54,037 bases of DNA from Chryseobacterium oncorhynchi (GCF_002899895.1 NZ_PPEI02000010.1:1-54037); one strand, 5' to 3'; shown: positions 17,376 through 26,130, counted from the first letter of the stretch. The notes: generated from the sequence alone by a model not told the origin. Numbers and translations: made by a program.

Positions 17376-18200
17376 CTATTCGTTGGTTGCTTGGCAGATG
17401 TCCTGCTGGAACTTTAGGTAATTTTTAGGAGAAAGATTGATGAAATGCTTAAAATCATGAATAAGTTGGCTTTGATCATAATAGCCACACTGATTGATGA
17501 TATCAAACCAGTTTACTTTTTCGTTTGTAAAATCTATCTGATGAATCAATTCAATGGCTTTTAAAAAACGTTGATACCGGTTGATTTCTTTTGCACTGAA
17601 TCCAAAGTGTTTTTTATGTATTAGCTGAATATTTCTTTCACTTTGCTTAACTTCTTCAGCAATGGATTTAATTGGATTTATGCTATCCGATTTGAAGTTA
17701 GCCAATAGGCTAGAGGTACTATCTTGCTGGTCGAGGTATGGCTTGCAGAAATTGAGAATATGATTTACTTTTTCTTCTACCGTATCAATATTATTTAATT
17801 GTAGCCATAAGTGATTAAAACAATTTTCCCCCATAGCTTCGTCGGGATGGATTGGCAAATGATCAAAGAGAAATATTTTACCAAAAAAACGATAAAATGC
17901 ATCATCCTTGAAATTGGAAACCAAAATCTGTGCATTTGGAGGAAGATTGTATTCAAATGCAGATTTAATAGGACCAAGGATTATACATTTATTTACCTCA
18001 ATTCTTATTTTTTGTTTAGAAACCAGATAAGCTTGAGTCCCAAAATTAAAAACCATAATTGTTTGAAAAGAAAGTAGGAGAGTTTTGGTTATTGTTGTTT
18101 CAGAATTATTTTCAGCAAAATAAAAATGAGAAAATATCATTTCAAACTCTTGAGGAGAGGGAATTCTGTAGTCATGATATGTTAATTTATCTTGTCTCAT
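17376..18200 (-). CDS. AraC-family transcriptional regulator
   Basis: The protein has 274 residues. The N-terminal part, about 150 residues, is a cupin-like sensing domain (YLVSKQKIRIEVNKCIILGP). The C-terminal part carries the double helix-turn-helix of AraC proteins: a first unit near 185-205 (IAEEVKQSERNIQLIHKKHF) and the conserved second unit WFDIINQCGYYDQSQLIHDF, then INLSPKNYLKFQ. It lies 77 bases upstream of the oxidoreductase gene on the same strand. Such pairs usually represent a stress- or substrate-inducible reductase with its activator. The ligand is not known. Confidence 0.85.
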   Translation of the reverse strand: MRQDKLTYHDYRIPSPQEFEMIFSHFYFAENNSETTITKTLLLSFQTIMVFNFGTQAYLVSKQKIRIEVNKCIILGPIKSAFEYNLPPNAQILVSNFKDDAFYRFFGKIFLFDHLPIHPDEAMGENCFNHLWLQLNNIDTVEEKVNHILNFCKPYLDQQDSTSSLLANFKSDSINPIKSIAEEVKQSERNIQLIHKKHFGFSAKEINRYQRFLKAIELIHQIDFTNEKVNWFDIINQCGYYDQSQLIHDFKHFINLSPKNYLKFQQDICQATNE

Positions 18201-18384
18201 CTTTATATTTTACAATTTAATAAAAAACAAATAAATTTTAGAACCATAATCTAACTTATTTATAATTACCCTATGAAGTCTATTATTTTAGAATGAGAAG
18301 CAAAACTGGGGACCAATTAAAGCCATTTTATGTTTTAATTATAAATTATTGATTTTCATTAATTTAAGTATATTGTTTCTTTCG

Positions 18385-18415
18385 TTGTTCTTTAAATTAA
18401 TTTGCCATACATTTG
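18385..18415 (+). promoter_or_regulatory. Bacteroidota-type promoter for membrane protein gene
   Basis: TTG (18385-18387), a 20-base spacer and TACATTTG (18408-18415) match the TTG-N19/20-TAnnTTTG consensus. The ATG at 18474 follows after a leader of about 50 bases. Confidence 0.65.
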
Positions 18416-18473
18416 AAACATAGTCTTTTAAGAGATTCTAAGTATAACAATTACGGAAACTTAGTTTTATATA

Positions 18474-19241
18474 ATGAAGAATAACAATACAACAGATCCT
18501 ATAGAAATGCGTAAACAGCGGATAGCCAGGCAAAAAGGAAGTCAGGGTGCATTGTTAGGTATTTTGATTGGACACGCGATGATCTTATTGGGCGGAGTAT
18601 TGATAGCCCGTTCTATATTTGGCTTTTTAGAGCAGGATATGACAAACTCAGATGAGCCTCCCTTAGCAATCTTTGGAATGATTGTCGGGCTGCCATTCAT
18701 TATTTTTGGTTTCTTTGTACATACTGGTGCCTGCCGTAGATTCACTGGGAAATTACTTTCATCTCCTTTTGTAGGACCTGTGCCTGTTCTTTTTATAGGA
18801 TTTGCCGTTGGTGCATGGTGGGGTTTACTATCTTTATCAGCAAAGGGAATATTCTGGCTTATTCCAACAATCTTGAGTATTATTGCCATATTACTTTTGT
18901 TAAGTAATATTTTATTAAGAAAAAGTCGATCTGCGAAGTATAAAGTTCTTACCCGTATTATAACTGAGGGAAAAATAACTCCAGCACTCATTACAGATAT
19001 CCCGGAAATCGATCCTAGCTCAGGCGGTCTCATTGGAACAATTACTGTAAAATTCACTGACATGGCTGGCGTTGATCGTTGGGTACAGAAAATAGGTCAA
19101 TGGAAGCGTAGCGATTTGCCAAAGACTGGTGATGTTGCGACTATACTTTATGATCCGCAACATCCGGAAAATGTTTCTACAATCTGGGTAGGGCCTCAAG
19201 GCTCAACTACAATAGCAGATTTTACTCTTTGGCATTCATAA
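18474..19241 (+). CDS. Membrane protein, DUF3592-like C-terminus
   Basis: The protein has 255 residues. Hydrophobic segments lie at about 26-48, 64-82, 101-120 and 125-145 (ALLGILIGHAMILLGGVLIA, AIFGMIVGLPFIIFGFFV, VPVLFIGFAVGAWWGLL, IFWLIPTILSIIAILLLL). A C-terminal soluble domain carries GTITVKFTDMAGVDRWVQK and TGDVATILYDPQHPENVST, which resembles DUF3592 (a small beta domain on membrane proteins in many bacteria). The role is unknown. It has its own promoter and faces away from the AraC/oxidoreductase pair. Confidence 0.7.
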   Translation: MKNNNTTDPIEMRKQRIARQKGSQGALLGILIGHAMILLGGVLIARSIFGFLEQDMTNSDEPPLAIFGMIVGLPFIIFGFFVHTGACRRFTGKLLSSPFVGPVPVLFIGFAVGAWWGLLSLSAKGIFWLIPTILSIIAILLLLSNILLRKSRSAKYKVLTRIITEGKITPALITDIPEIDPSSGGLIGTITVKFTDMAGVDRWVQKIGQWKRSDLPKTGDVATILYDPQHPENVSTIWVGPQGSTTIADFTLWHS

Positions 19242-19378
19242 GTTGTATGCCTATTCTACTGTAAACTCAACTCACAAACGTGTAATTTAAATAAGCCTTT
19301 CAGAAACTAACATTTGAGCTTTTTAGAAAGTAAAACTTATATTTTATTTTCTGAAATTTGTACTCTAATATTTTACTA

Positions 19379-19879
19379 ATGGATATTTTAAAAATAAGTA
19401 CAGAGTGGGCAAGAGCAGAGCTATTCTCAGCGAAAATAGTGGGACTGCTTAGTCTTATAGTCTTGTTAACCGCTGTTGGATTTGCTTTGTGGGGCAAAAC
19501 AGTAATGGCAAAAGCATTTATAATTCCAATGATTGTTGCAGGGCTCTTTCTTCTAGCCGTAGGAATTGGTTTGTATGCAGCCAATAAACCTCGTATTGAG
19601 CAATTTAAAACCGAGTATAACACAGATGCCAATAGCTTTGTACAAAAAGAGATTGCCCGAACCATAAAATCACAAGGTGAATTTCAGACAGTATTTAAAG
19701 TTTTGCCTGCTATTATCATTGTAGCTGTTATTTTACTAATGCTTTTTCCAGCTGCTAATTGGCGGGCCATAACACTTACTATTATTATAACTTCTGCTTT
19801 TTTAATGCTTATTGACAGCAATACAGAAGCCCGTAATACTAATTATCGCGAACAACTTTTAAAATTTAAAAAAGTATGA
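19379..19879 (+). CDS. Small integral membrane protein, unknown
   Basis: I choose the ATG at 19379 (MDILKISTEWARAELFSAK) over an in-frame TTG at 19358. The product has 166 residues and four predicted membrane segments in two pairs: IVGLLSLIVLLTAVGFALW and AFIIPMIVAGLFLLAVGIGL, then FKVLPAIIIVAVILLMLF and AITLTIIITSAFLMLI. It ends in a basic tail (YREQLLKFKKV). Its stop overlaps the start of the AraC gene (ATGA at 19876-19879), so the two are translationally coupled. It may sense or transport the inducer of that regulator; this is inference from the coupling only. Confidence 0.75.
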   Translation: MDILKISTEWARAELFSAKIVGLLSLIVLLTAVGFALWGKTVMAKAFIIPMIVAGLFLLAVGIGLYAANKPRIEQFKTEYNTDANSFVQKEIARTIKSQGEFQTVFKVLPAIIIVAVILLMLFPAANWRAITLTIIITSAFLMLIDSNTEARNTNYREQLLKFKKV

Positions 19880-20697
19880 CCAGCGTGATACCACAGACCG
19901 ATGATTCGTTCGTTTATTCCTGTACTTCAAAAGACCAGTGGGGATACGAACAGTTTGTATCAGAACATATTTTGGCATTCCAGTTGTCGGGTGAAACACA
20001 TATTTTTCATCAGCAAGGAACCTTTATATTGAAGAAAAACCGCGTACTCTTAGCCCATCGAAATCAGTTTGCAAAAACACTGAAAGTAACAGCTTCAGAT
20101 ATCGAATACAAAGCTGTTTCCATTATTCTGAAAACGGAAGACCTGAAAAAATTTGCGACACTCAATAATATTGTTTGTGATAAAAAATATTCAGGAAAAA
20201 ACAATATTGTATTAAAGCCGGACAATTTTCTCAAGAGTTATTTTCAATCCTTGGTTCCATATCTGGAGCAACCGGAAGATGGCAACAAAAGAATGGTATT
20301 TTCCAAAATTTCAGAGATTGTAGAGCTATTACTGAACATCAATCCTGAATTTAAAAGCTTTCTGTTTGATTTTAGTGAACCACATAAAATAAATCTCGAA
20401 AAATTTATGCTGGATAATTATCATTATAATGCTCCGATTGAAAATTTTGCAAAACTTACAGGCAGAAGCCTCGCATCATTTAAACGTGATTTTGCAGAGA
20501 CGTTCAATACACCTCCTGCAAGATGGTTGAAAGAAAAACGTTTGGAAGAAGCCTATCAGCTTATTCATCAGGAGAACAAAAAACCGGCTGATATTTATTT
20601 GGAATTAGGTTTTGAAAACCTGTCACATTTTTATACATCATTTAAAACTAAATATGGCGTAACGCCAACCGAAAGTTTAATCATTAAAAAATTATAA
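19876..20697 (+). CDS. AraC-family transcriptional regulator
   Basis: The protein has 273 residues. An N-terminal cupin-like domain (HILAFQLSGETHIFHQQGTF, residues about 29-48) is followed by an AraC-type C-terminus: FAKLTGRSLASFKRDFAETF (first helix-turn-helix) and DIYLELGFENLSHFYTSFK (second), then the family end YGVTPTESL. It is coupled by a 4-base overlap to the membrane protein upstream. Its own stop abuts the SnoaL-like gene (TAA then ATG with no gap). A 23-base-period direct repeat upstream of the aldehyde dehydrogenase gene (21218-21255) is a good candidate binding site. Confidence 0.9.
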   Translation: MTSVIPQTDDSFVYSCTSKDQWGYEQFVSEHILAFQLSGETHIFHQQGTFILKKNRVLLAHRNQFAKTLKVTASDIEYKAVSIILKTEDLKKFATLNNIVCDKKYSGKNNIVLKPDNFLKSYFQSLVPYLEQPEDGNKRMVFSKISEIVELLLNINPEFKSFLFDFSEPHKINLEKFMLDNYHYNAPIENFAKLTGRSLASFKRDFAETFNTPPARWLKEKRLEEAYQLIHQENKKPADIYLELGFENLSHFYTSFKTKYGVTPTESLIIKKL

Positions 20698-21144
20698 ATG
20701 AATATTGAACAAAAAATAATAGAAGCAGAAGACAGACTTGCCATTCGTGAATTGGTAGACCGCTATGCCTATTGCGCTGACACAAGAGATGCACAAGGGC
20801 AAATGGATCTGTTTACAGAAGATACCAATTTTGAAGTGTACTATGATCCAAAATCAGGGGTGCCATCTCAGGTTGTGAGCAGCAAATCAGAATTGTTTCC
20901 TGTATTTGATAATTTGAATTCTTACGATGCTACAATGCATTTCAACGGACAAAGCACCGTAAAATTAAATGGCGAAAATGCTACAGGAATTGCCTATTGT
21001 ATGGCTCATCATTTAACACTTGAAGATGGTCAGCAAAAATTTATGGTTGCAGCCATCCGTTACGAAGATAAATTTGTAAAGGAAGACGGAAAATGGCTTT
21101 TTGCAGAACGTAAATTGTTGGTAGACTGGATTGAAAATAGATAA
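20698..21144 (+). CDS. SnoaL-like / NTF2-fold protein
   Basis: The protein has 148 residues and the SnoaL_4-type start (EDRLAIRELVDRYAYCADTR, residues about 11-30). Then come MDLFTEDTNFEVYYDP and the closing strands MVAAIRYEDKFVKEDGKWLF. The fold is a cone-shaped alpha+beta barrel that in different members acts as isomerase, hydrolase or dehydratase on small organic substrates. The reaction cannot be named here. It follows the AraC gene without a gap and precedes an aldehyde dehydrogenase, so a role in detoxifying or using a small aldehyde-forming compound is plausible. Confidence 0.85.
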   Translation: MNIEQKIIEAEDRLAIRELVDRYAYCADTRDAQGQMDLFTEDTNFEVYYDPKSGVPSQVVSSKSELFPVFDNLNSYDATMHFNGQSTVKLNGENATGIAYCMAHHLTLEDGQQKFMVAAIRYEDKFVKEDGKWLFAERKLLVDWIENR

Positions 21145-21166
21145 GTAAGTTTAGGTAATCAAGTAT

Positions 21167-21205
21167 ATATAACCATTTCGGAGCAATCGGGATGGTTATT
21201 TTTTA
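21167..21205 (+). terminator. Intrinsic terminator after SnoaL gene
   Basis: ATAACCAT (21169-21176) pairs with ATGGTTAT (21192-21199), followed by a T run. It ends the membrane protein-AraC-SnoaL transcript, leaving the aldehyde dehydrogenase with its own control region. Confidence 0.6.
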
Positions 21206-21217
21206 TGATAAATTTAT

Positions 21218-21255
21218 GAGCCGTACAAAAACTAATCTTTGAGCCATACAAAAAG
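21218..21255. promoter_or_regulatory. 23-base-period direct repeat, probable AraC operator
   Basis: GAGCCGTACAAAAAC (from 21218) and GAGCCATACAAAAAG (from 21241) differ by one base in the first 14 and start exactly 23 bases apart, about two helical turns. They lie about 50 bases upstream of the aldehyde dehydrogenase start, downstream of a terminator. Tandem half-sites of this spacing are typical of AraC-family activators, two genes away here. Confidence 0.5.
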
Positions 21256-21305
21256 CAGTTTGAGATTGATATTTTGGAATTTTGTAAGACAAAATGAATT
21301 ATAAA

Positions 21306-22721
21306 ATGAAGACAATTAATAAAATTTATGTCAATGGCGAATTTGTTACGCCACACGGCACAGCCACTTTCGACTTAATCAACCCTACTACAAACGAAAA
21401 AACAGCAGAGGTAGTTTTAGGCGATGAAATTGATACACAAAATGCAGTAGCAGCTGCCAAAGAAGCCTTTAAAACATTCTCTAAAACAACTAAAAAAGAA
21501 AGAATTGTTTATTTGGAAAAATTACGTTCTGCAGTTGACCGCAGAAAAGATGAATTAATTAATGTAATGATTGATGAATACGGTGGAACACATCAGTTTA
21601 GTTCAATGGCAGTTCAGTTTGCCATAAACGACTTTACAGCGATGATTGATACGTTAAAGAATTTTGAATTAGAACCCAACGTTGGAACTTCAAAAGTACG
21701 ATTAGAGCCTGTAGGTGTTGTGGGGATCATTATTCCGTGGAATATGAGCAACGGATTTATTTGTACCAAAATTTCTACAGCTATTGCCGCAGGTTGTACG
21801 GCTGTAGTTAAGCCAAGTGAAATGAGCGCCCAACAGACCCAGATACTGGCAGAATGTTTCCACGAAGCAGGTCTACCCAAAGGTGTTGTAAATTTTATAA
21901 ATGGTTTAGGAGATGTTGTGGGTGCAGAAATGACCCGTAATCCTGATATTAACAAAATTTCATTCACTGGTTCTACCGTAGTGGGAAAAATTATCGCAAA
22001 AGGTGCTGTGGATACAATGAAAAGAGTTACACTGGAATTAGGTGGAAAATCACCAAACATTATCTTAGACGATGCCAATTTGGAAGAAGCTATTCCGACA
22101 GCAATTATCGCTGCTTTTCTGAATAGTGGACAAGCCTGTGCTGCAGCAACAAGATTACTTGTACCAGAAAATAAACTGGAAGAAGTAAATATTATCGCTA
22201 AAAATTTTGCAGAAAATTTAAAAGTAGGAAATCCGAAAGACTCCGATACGGCAATTGGCCCAATGGTAAGCCAAAAACAATACGAACGGGTTTTAGATTA
22301 TATAAAAATTGGAGAAAAAGAGGGCGCAACATTGTTAACAGGCGGGACTGAAAAACCGCAAGGGCTGGAAGCCGGAAACTTTGTAAAGGCAACTATTTTC
22401 ACGAATGTAAATAATAATATGCGAATTGCCCGGGAAGAAATTTTTGGTCCTGTTTTGTCCATTATTCCATATAAAGATGAACAAGATGCTATTGCAATAG
22501 CCAATGATACTCCCTACGGATTGTCCGCTTATATCAGTTCTTCCGACAAGGAAAGAGCTAATCGCGTAGCTTCTCAAATAGATGCGGGAAGGGTTTGCAT
22601 CAATGGACTTTCACACGATCCACAAGCGCCATTTGGAGGTTTTAAACAGTCTGGTATTGGTCGTGAATACGGTGTATTTGGTTTGGAGGCCTATCTTGAA
22701 CCGAAAGCTATTTTGGGATAA
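21306..22721 (+). CDS. NAD(P)-dependent aldehyde dehydrogenase
   Basis: The product has 471 residues from the ATG at 21306 (MKTINKIYVNGEF); an ATG four codons earlier (21294) is also possible. Visible family motifs are the oxyanion-hole region IIPWNMSNGF, the cofactor-binding VVKPSEMSAQQT and FTGSTVVGKII, the general base in TLELGGKSPN, the catalytic Cys in NSGQACAAATR, and EEIFGPVLSIIPY near the end. The length is normal. It would oxidise an aldehyde to the acid in the cytoplasm; the substrate is unknown. It is probably controlled by the AraC protein upstream through the direct repeat in its promoter region. Confidence 0.92.
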   Translation: MKTINKIYVNGEFVTPHGTATFDLINPTTNEKTAEVVLGDEIDTQNAVAAAKEAFKTFSKTTKKERIVYLEKLRSAVDRRKDELINVMIDEYGGTHQFSSMAVQFAINDFTAMIDTLKNFELEPNVGTSKVRLEPVGVVGIIIPWNMSNGFICTKISTAIAAGCTAVVKPSEMSAQQTQILAECFHEAGLPKGVVNFINGLGDVVGAEMTRNPDINKISFTGSTVVGKIIAKGAVDTMKRVTLELGGKSPNIILDDANLEEAIPTAIIAAFLNSGQACAAATRLLVPENKLEEVNIIAKNFAENLKVGNPKDSDTAIGPMVSQKQYERVLDYIKIGEKEGATLLTGGTEKPQGLEAGNFVKATIFTNVNNNMRIAREEIFGPVLSIIPYKDEQDAIAIANDTPYGLSAYISSSDKERANRVASQIDAGRVCINGLSHDPQAPFGGFKQSGIGREYGVFGLEAYLEPKAILG

Positions 22722-22761
22722 TAATCTATTCGCTCTCCTGCTAATTATTTGTCAACTTATA

Positions 22762-22800
22762 AATCCTGTAATTCTTTAGAAATACAGGATTTTTATTTTT
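22762..22800 (+). terminator. Intrinsic terminator after aldehyde dehydrogenase
   Basis: AATCCTGTA and TACAGGATT form a 9-base stem around a loop of about 12 bases, followed by TTTATTTTT. It separates the gene from the converging TPR-AraC gene. Confidence 0.75.
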
Positions 22801-22875
22801 AAAGAAATCAGGAGATAAAAGTACTATATTGCTATATAATGTAACTGTTTTATTGAGCTTTCCTGAAATAATACA

Positions 22876-24378
22876 TTAAATTTTTTCCAAGCTTTTTATA
22901 AAAACTGAGGGGGTTACCACCATTTCTTTTTTAAAGGCCTCAATAAATTTACTTTGTGTTGAAAAACCAGCTAATTCAGCTAAGCTCACTATTTTATATT
23001 TCAGATATTGAGGCTCTGTCCTGATTTTGTTGACCAAATGCTTTATCCTCAGTTCATTAATGTAATTGTTGAAGTCTTTTTGTTTGTGAGCATTAATAAC
23101 TATAGAAAGATATTTTGTATTGGTATCACAGTAGGTAGCCAATGCAGATAGAGAAACATTTTTTTTGAGAAACATTTCAGAATTCTCAAATACTTCCAGT
23201 TTTTTCAGGATTTTTTTTTCAACATGAGGCTTTATCGTTTTGATATTTTCCGTAGTCTTGCGGTTCACTTTAGTCATATTCTTTAAAGAACTTTCTAACT
23301 GTGAGATTTTTGATTTTACAAGATTACTTTTTTTATAATAAAAGAAAGATAAAATACCTAATAGAGTGAGGGTACCACCAGAAGCTAGGATTAAAAAAAG
23401 GTTATTCTGATGCAGAGTTTTATTTGTATCCAATAATTTGGTTTGTTCACTATTAATAAAAGTATTTTTTTTCTCCGAAATAGCTTCAGAAATTACATCT
23501 TCTTTCTTTTTTAATTGACTGAATTTTTCAATATTATGTTCTAAAATATAGTATTCCTGGGACGTTTTATAAATTTCTTTTTTCAAATCCAGATACTGGG
23601 TTTTTTCAGCAATCTTTTGGGTAAGGTTAATATAGTTTTTGGCCTCCTTGATATTTCTTTTTTTGATGTAGACAGCAGATATTCCATTGTATATAAATCC
23701 TTTCAGAAAATTATCCGGAAATTTATTCAACAGTTTCAATGCAGTAGTATAATGATGGAGAGAAGCATCATATTCTGTCAGATAATAGAGGCAATCTGCT
23801 AGCAGTCTCTCATTACTTGCTAAGAACAACTCTTTGTTTGCTTTATTCTTTATGAAGCAAGCCTGGGACTTTTCAATTAATAGTATTGCTTTTTTATAAT
23901 TCTTTTGATCAATTTCATAATTGGCATGTTCCTGCATTATTAACCCGGTAATAGTATTCCTGACGTTAGTATCTTCTATATACCCTGCCTGCTCCGAGGC
24001 TTTCTGTATATATGAAATGGATTGGTCATAAAGCTTTAATCTGCGATACTGGGTTGCTAAGAAGCCATAGATTTCAGCACTTTGTACATGATCATTAGAG
24101 TTTTCGCATATTTCCTCTGCCTTTGAGGCATAATCTACTGCTTTTTTTACTTCACCAGCTTCCTGTAGGAGGGTAGCCGAGAGCATCAGGCTTTTAGCTT
24201 TAAAATAAGGTTCTTCAGAAGCTGAATACAAGGAATCCGCAATACTCATTGCTTTTTTGAAGTCGTTATGAGAAATCTTTATATAAGTCTTTGAATAAAC
24301 CTTATTAAAATCATCTCTGTTTTGAGCAGGTAAAGCAAATGATGCTAAAAAAAGAAGAATAAAAAGTATAGACTTCAT
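22876..24378 (-). CDS. Membrane-anchored TPR protein with AraC-type DNA-binding domain
   Basis: The protein has 500 residues. Signal or anchor peptide (MKSILFILLFLASFALPAQ), then about 280 residues of TPR-like helices (MSIADSLYSASEEPYFKAKS, AVDYASKAEEICENSNDH, AKNYINLTQKIAEK). One membrane segment follows (LFLILASGGTLTLLGILSFF, about 325-344), then a cytoplasmic stretch and an AraC-type double helix-turn-helix (LSALATYCDTNTKYLSIVIN and VSLAELAGFSTQSKFIEAFK). The layout is typical of Flavobacteriia: a periplasmic TPR sensor in one chain with a cytoplasmic regulator. TATATTTG on the minus strand (24428-24435) is a likely promoter box. The target genes are unknown. Confidence 0.87.
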   Translation of the reverse strand: MKSILFILLFLASFALPAQNRDDFNKVYSKTYIKISHNDFKKAMSIADSLYSASEEPYFKAKSLMLSATLLQEAGEVKKAVDYASKAEEICENSNDHVQSAEIYGFLATQYRRLKLYDQSISYIQKASEQAGYIEDTNVRNTITGLIMQEHANYEIDQKNYKKAILLIEKSQACFIKNKANKELFLASNERLLADCLYYLTEYDASLHHYTTALKLLNKFPDNFLKGFIYNGISAVYIKKRNIKEAKNYINLTQKIAEKTQYLDLKKEIYKTSQEYYILEHNIEKFSQLKKKEDVISEAISEKKNTFINSEQTKLLDTNKTLHQNNLFLILASGGTLTLLGILSFFYYKKSNLVKSKISQLESSLKNMTKVNRKTTENIKTIKPHVEKKILKKLEVFENSEMFLKKNVSLSALATYCDTNTKYLSIVINAHKQKDFNNYINELRIKHLVNKIRTEPQYLKYKIVSLAELAGFSTQSKFIEAFKKEMVVTPSVFIKSLEKI

Positions 24379-24847
24379 ATAGAGGGATCATAAGGTACTT
24401 GATAAAAACTAATTATCAGCTGAATAACAAATATAGCAAATTAAAGTATCCATCTGTAAATAGCTAAAAGTATTTCTTTTCAATTTTGATGATTATTCTG
24501 TTATAGGCTCTGATTTTTTCGATTAATCAAAATGGTACAAATTTGCATTTTACTTCAAGTTAGATGAGTATAGTCAGGTTTGAATCGACTTTGATTTTAA
24601 AATTATATTTCATAATGTCAAAAACATACAACATGTTGAAATTCAATACAATATCGTTTGTTTTGTTATTCCCTTTTTCCGGAAAAAGGGAAGATTATTG
24701 TTTTTATCTGATATAATATCACATTAGGTTTGGGGGAAGATATTATACGTTGACATATTAATTGAAAAAACATAAGCTGAATAGTTATAGCTATTCTCGT
24801 TTTGCTTGTCAACAATAATTTAGGTTAAGAAATTATATATGCATATT
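24379..24847. other. 469-base divergent intergenic region
   Basis: It lies between the TPR-AraC gene (minus) and a T9SS gene (plus). It holds the minus-strand box TATATTTG (24428-24435) for the regulator and a perfect 24-base palindrome (24669-24692). I see no other gene. Confidence 0.5.
24669..24692. repeat. Perfect 24-base palindrome
   Basis: TTCCCTTTTTCC followed at once by GGAAAAAGGGAA is perfectly self-complementary over 24 bases, with no loop. It lies about 155 bases upstream of the T9SS gene. Without a spacer it cannot make a normal RNA hairpin loop of that full length, so a dimeric protein-binding site is likelier than a terminator. Confidence 0.7.
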
Positions 24848-25651
24848 ATGAAAAAGTTATTATTTTCTTGTTTTATGTTACTGACAATTGAAGCACAAGC
24901 GCAGTATAACACGAGTCAAAATTTCAATAACAGCCTTTCGGGTGTCTATTATTTTGGAGGAGGGAGCGTTACAACCAATGCAAATTCTTGTAGTGGAACT
25001 TTATCATATGCAAAAACATATACTGTAAGTGCACCGGAAGGGGGAGTATACATTTCTCCTTCAGATTTAGGGCAGACCAATAATGGAAAAGCAGTTAAAG
25101 TGACCTTTAAATTAAAGAAGACAGGCACAATGGTCGGTAAACTTTTATTGTTTATAAGAACAAAAACAGGTAGCACGTGGGGAAATGCAGTCTATTATGC
25201 TCTTGATGGCTCAGACACTAACGCTCTTAGTCCGAATGTAACTTCCGCTGCTGTTGATTGTACCACTTTCACAGGAACCATTCCTGAGGGTGAACTTGTA
25301 GTAGGCACTCAATATGGTATTGGTGCAGATTTTTATAAAACAAGTGCCGGAAACGGAGGGCTTAGTATTGATGATTTAGAAATTGTACAGGAGGATGCAA
25401 ACCTTTCAGTATCAGAAGTAAGTAAGGTGAAGACTTTTGTATATCCTACACCTTTCCATGATGTGGTTAATATTTCCAATGTAGAAAATGTAAAGTCCAT
25501 CACTATTAATGATGCTGGAGGAAAGCTTGTGAAATCTTTTCTGCCAAGCAAAGAACTTAACTTGAGTGAACTTAATGAAGGTCTTTATTTCATCAACCTT
25601 TTCATGCAGGATGGAACAGTTAGGAACTATAAAACATTGAAGACAAACTGA
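24848..25651 (+). CDS. T9SS type A sorting-domain protein, secreted
   Basis: I choose the ATG at 24848 (MKKLLFSCFMLLTIEAQAQ) over the in-frame ATG three codons upstream, because it begins a canonical signal peptide. The mature part, about 165 residues, is a beta-sandwich-like domain with Gly/Ser/Thr-rich strands (VKVTFKLKKTGTMVGKLLLF, GGLSIDDLEIVQED). The C-terminal 70 residues form a T9SS sorting domain (VYPTPFHDVVNISNVENVK, ITINDAGGKLVKSF, GLYFINLFMQDGT). The middle resembles cleaved-adhesin or choice-of-anchor domains that bind glycans or proteins; its function here is unknown. It is probably transcribed alone. Confidence 0.85.
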   Translation: MKKLLFSCFMLLTIEAQAQYNTSQNFNNSLSGVYYFGGGSVTTNANSCSGTLSYAKTYTVSAPEGGVYISPSDLGQTNNGKAVKVTFKLKKTGTMVGKLLLFIRTKTGSTWGNAVYYALDGSDTNALSPNVTSAAVDCTTFTGTIPEGELVVGTQYGIGADFYKTSAGNGGLSIDDLEIVQEDANLSVSEVSKVKTFVYPTPFHDVVNISNVENVKSITINDAGGKLVKSFLPSKELNLSELNEGLYFINLFMQDGTVRNYKTLKTN

Positions 25652-25739
25652 TTTTTAAGATGATTTAGTAAAGCTGGATAAATATTTTCTAGAATTTTTT
25701 TGATTGAAATTTAGTAAATTGTATTATTATTTAACGATT

Positions 25740-26000
25740 ATGAATAATCAATTTTATACAATTTTAGGATGGGTAGCAACTGTGACTGCAGTAGCTATGT
25801 ATGTTTCATATATTCCTCAGATCAGTAATAATCTTAAAGGAGATAAAGGAGATTGGATACAACCTTTAGTTGCTGCTATAAACTGTACTTTTTGGCTTAC
25901 CTATGGATTGCTTAGAAAGCCGAAAAGAGACTGGCCGGTTGCAATTGCAAATTTGCCAGGTATTATATTTGGTATTACGGCATTTCTTACCGCTCTTTAA
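25740..26000 (+). CDS. SemiSWEET sugar transporter
   Basis: I choose the ATG at 25740, which gives 86 residues, the normal SemiSWEET length; the longer frame adds a nonconserved leader. Three membrane helices are visible (ILGWVATVTAVAMYVSYIPQ, IQPLVAAINCTFWLTYGLL and VAIANLPGIIFGITAFLTAL). The PQ motif lies in the first, and a conserved Trp-Asn pair sits in the second and third helix regions. These proteins dimerise to form a passive sugar pore. The preferred sugar cannot be told. It stands alone between the T9SS gene and the hydroxyacyl-CoA dehydrogenase gene. Confidence 0.85.
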   Translation: MNNQFYTILGWVATVTAVAMYVSYIPQISNNLKGDKGDWIQPLVAAINCTFWLTYGLLRKPKRDWPVAIANLPGIIFGITAFLTAL

Positions 26001-26091
26001 TTCAAGTATTTGTAATCCAGCTTAAACGCAGCTTGAATATGTGACATCAATTCTCTATCTGAACTCAAAAAATTGATAAAAAAAGTATTAG

Positions 26092-26130
26092 TAAAATGAT
26101 CTTAAAATATTCGGATATAAGGTCATTTTA
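26092..26130. repeat. 13-base stem-loop without T run
   Basis: TAAAATGATCTTA (26092-26104) pairs with TAAGGTCATTTTA (26118-26130) with one G-U pair. It lies between the SemiSWEET gene and the dehydrogenase gene. It could end the first transcript or lead the second. Confidence 0.4.

Noticed and set aside
18542-19063. 173-codon minus-strand ORF
   Set aside because: It lies antisense inside the membrane protein gene, whose frame has clear membrane segments, a promoter and normal codon use. The antisense frame has no recognisable domain.
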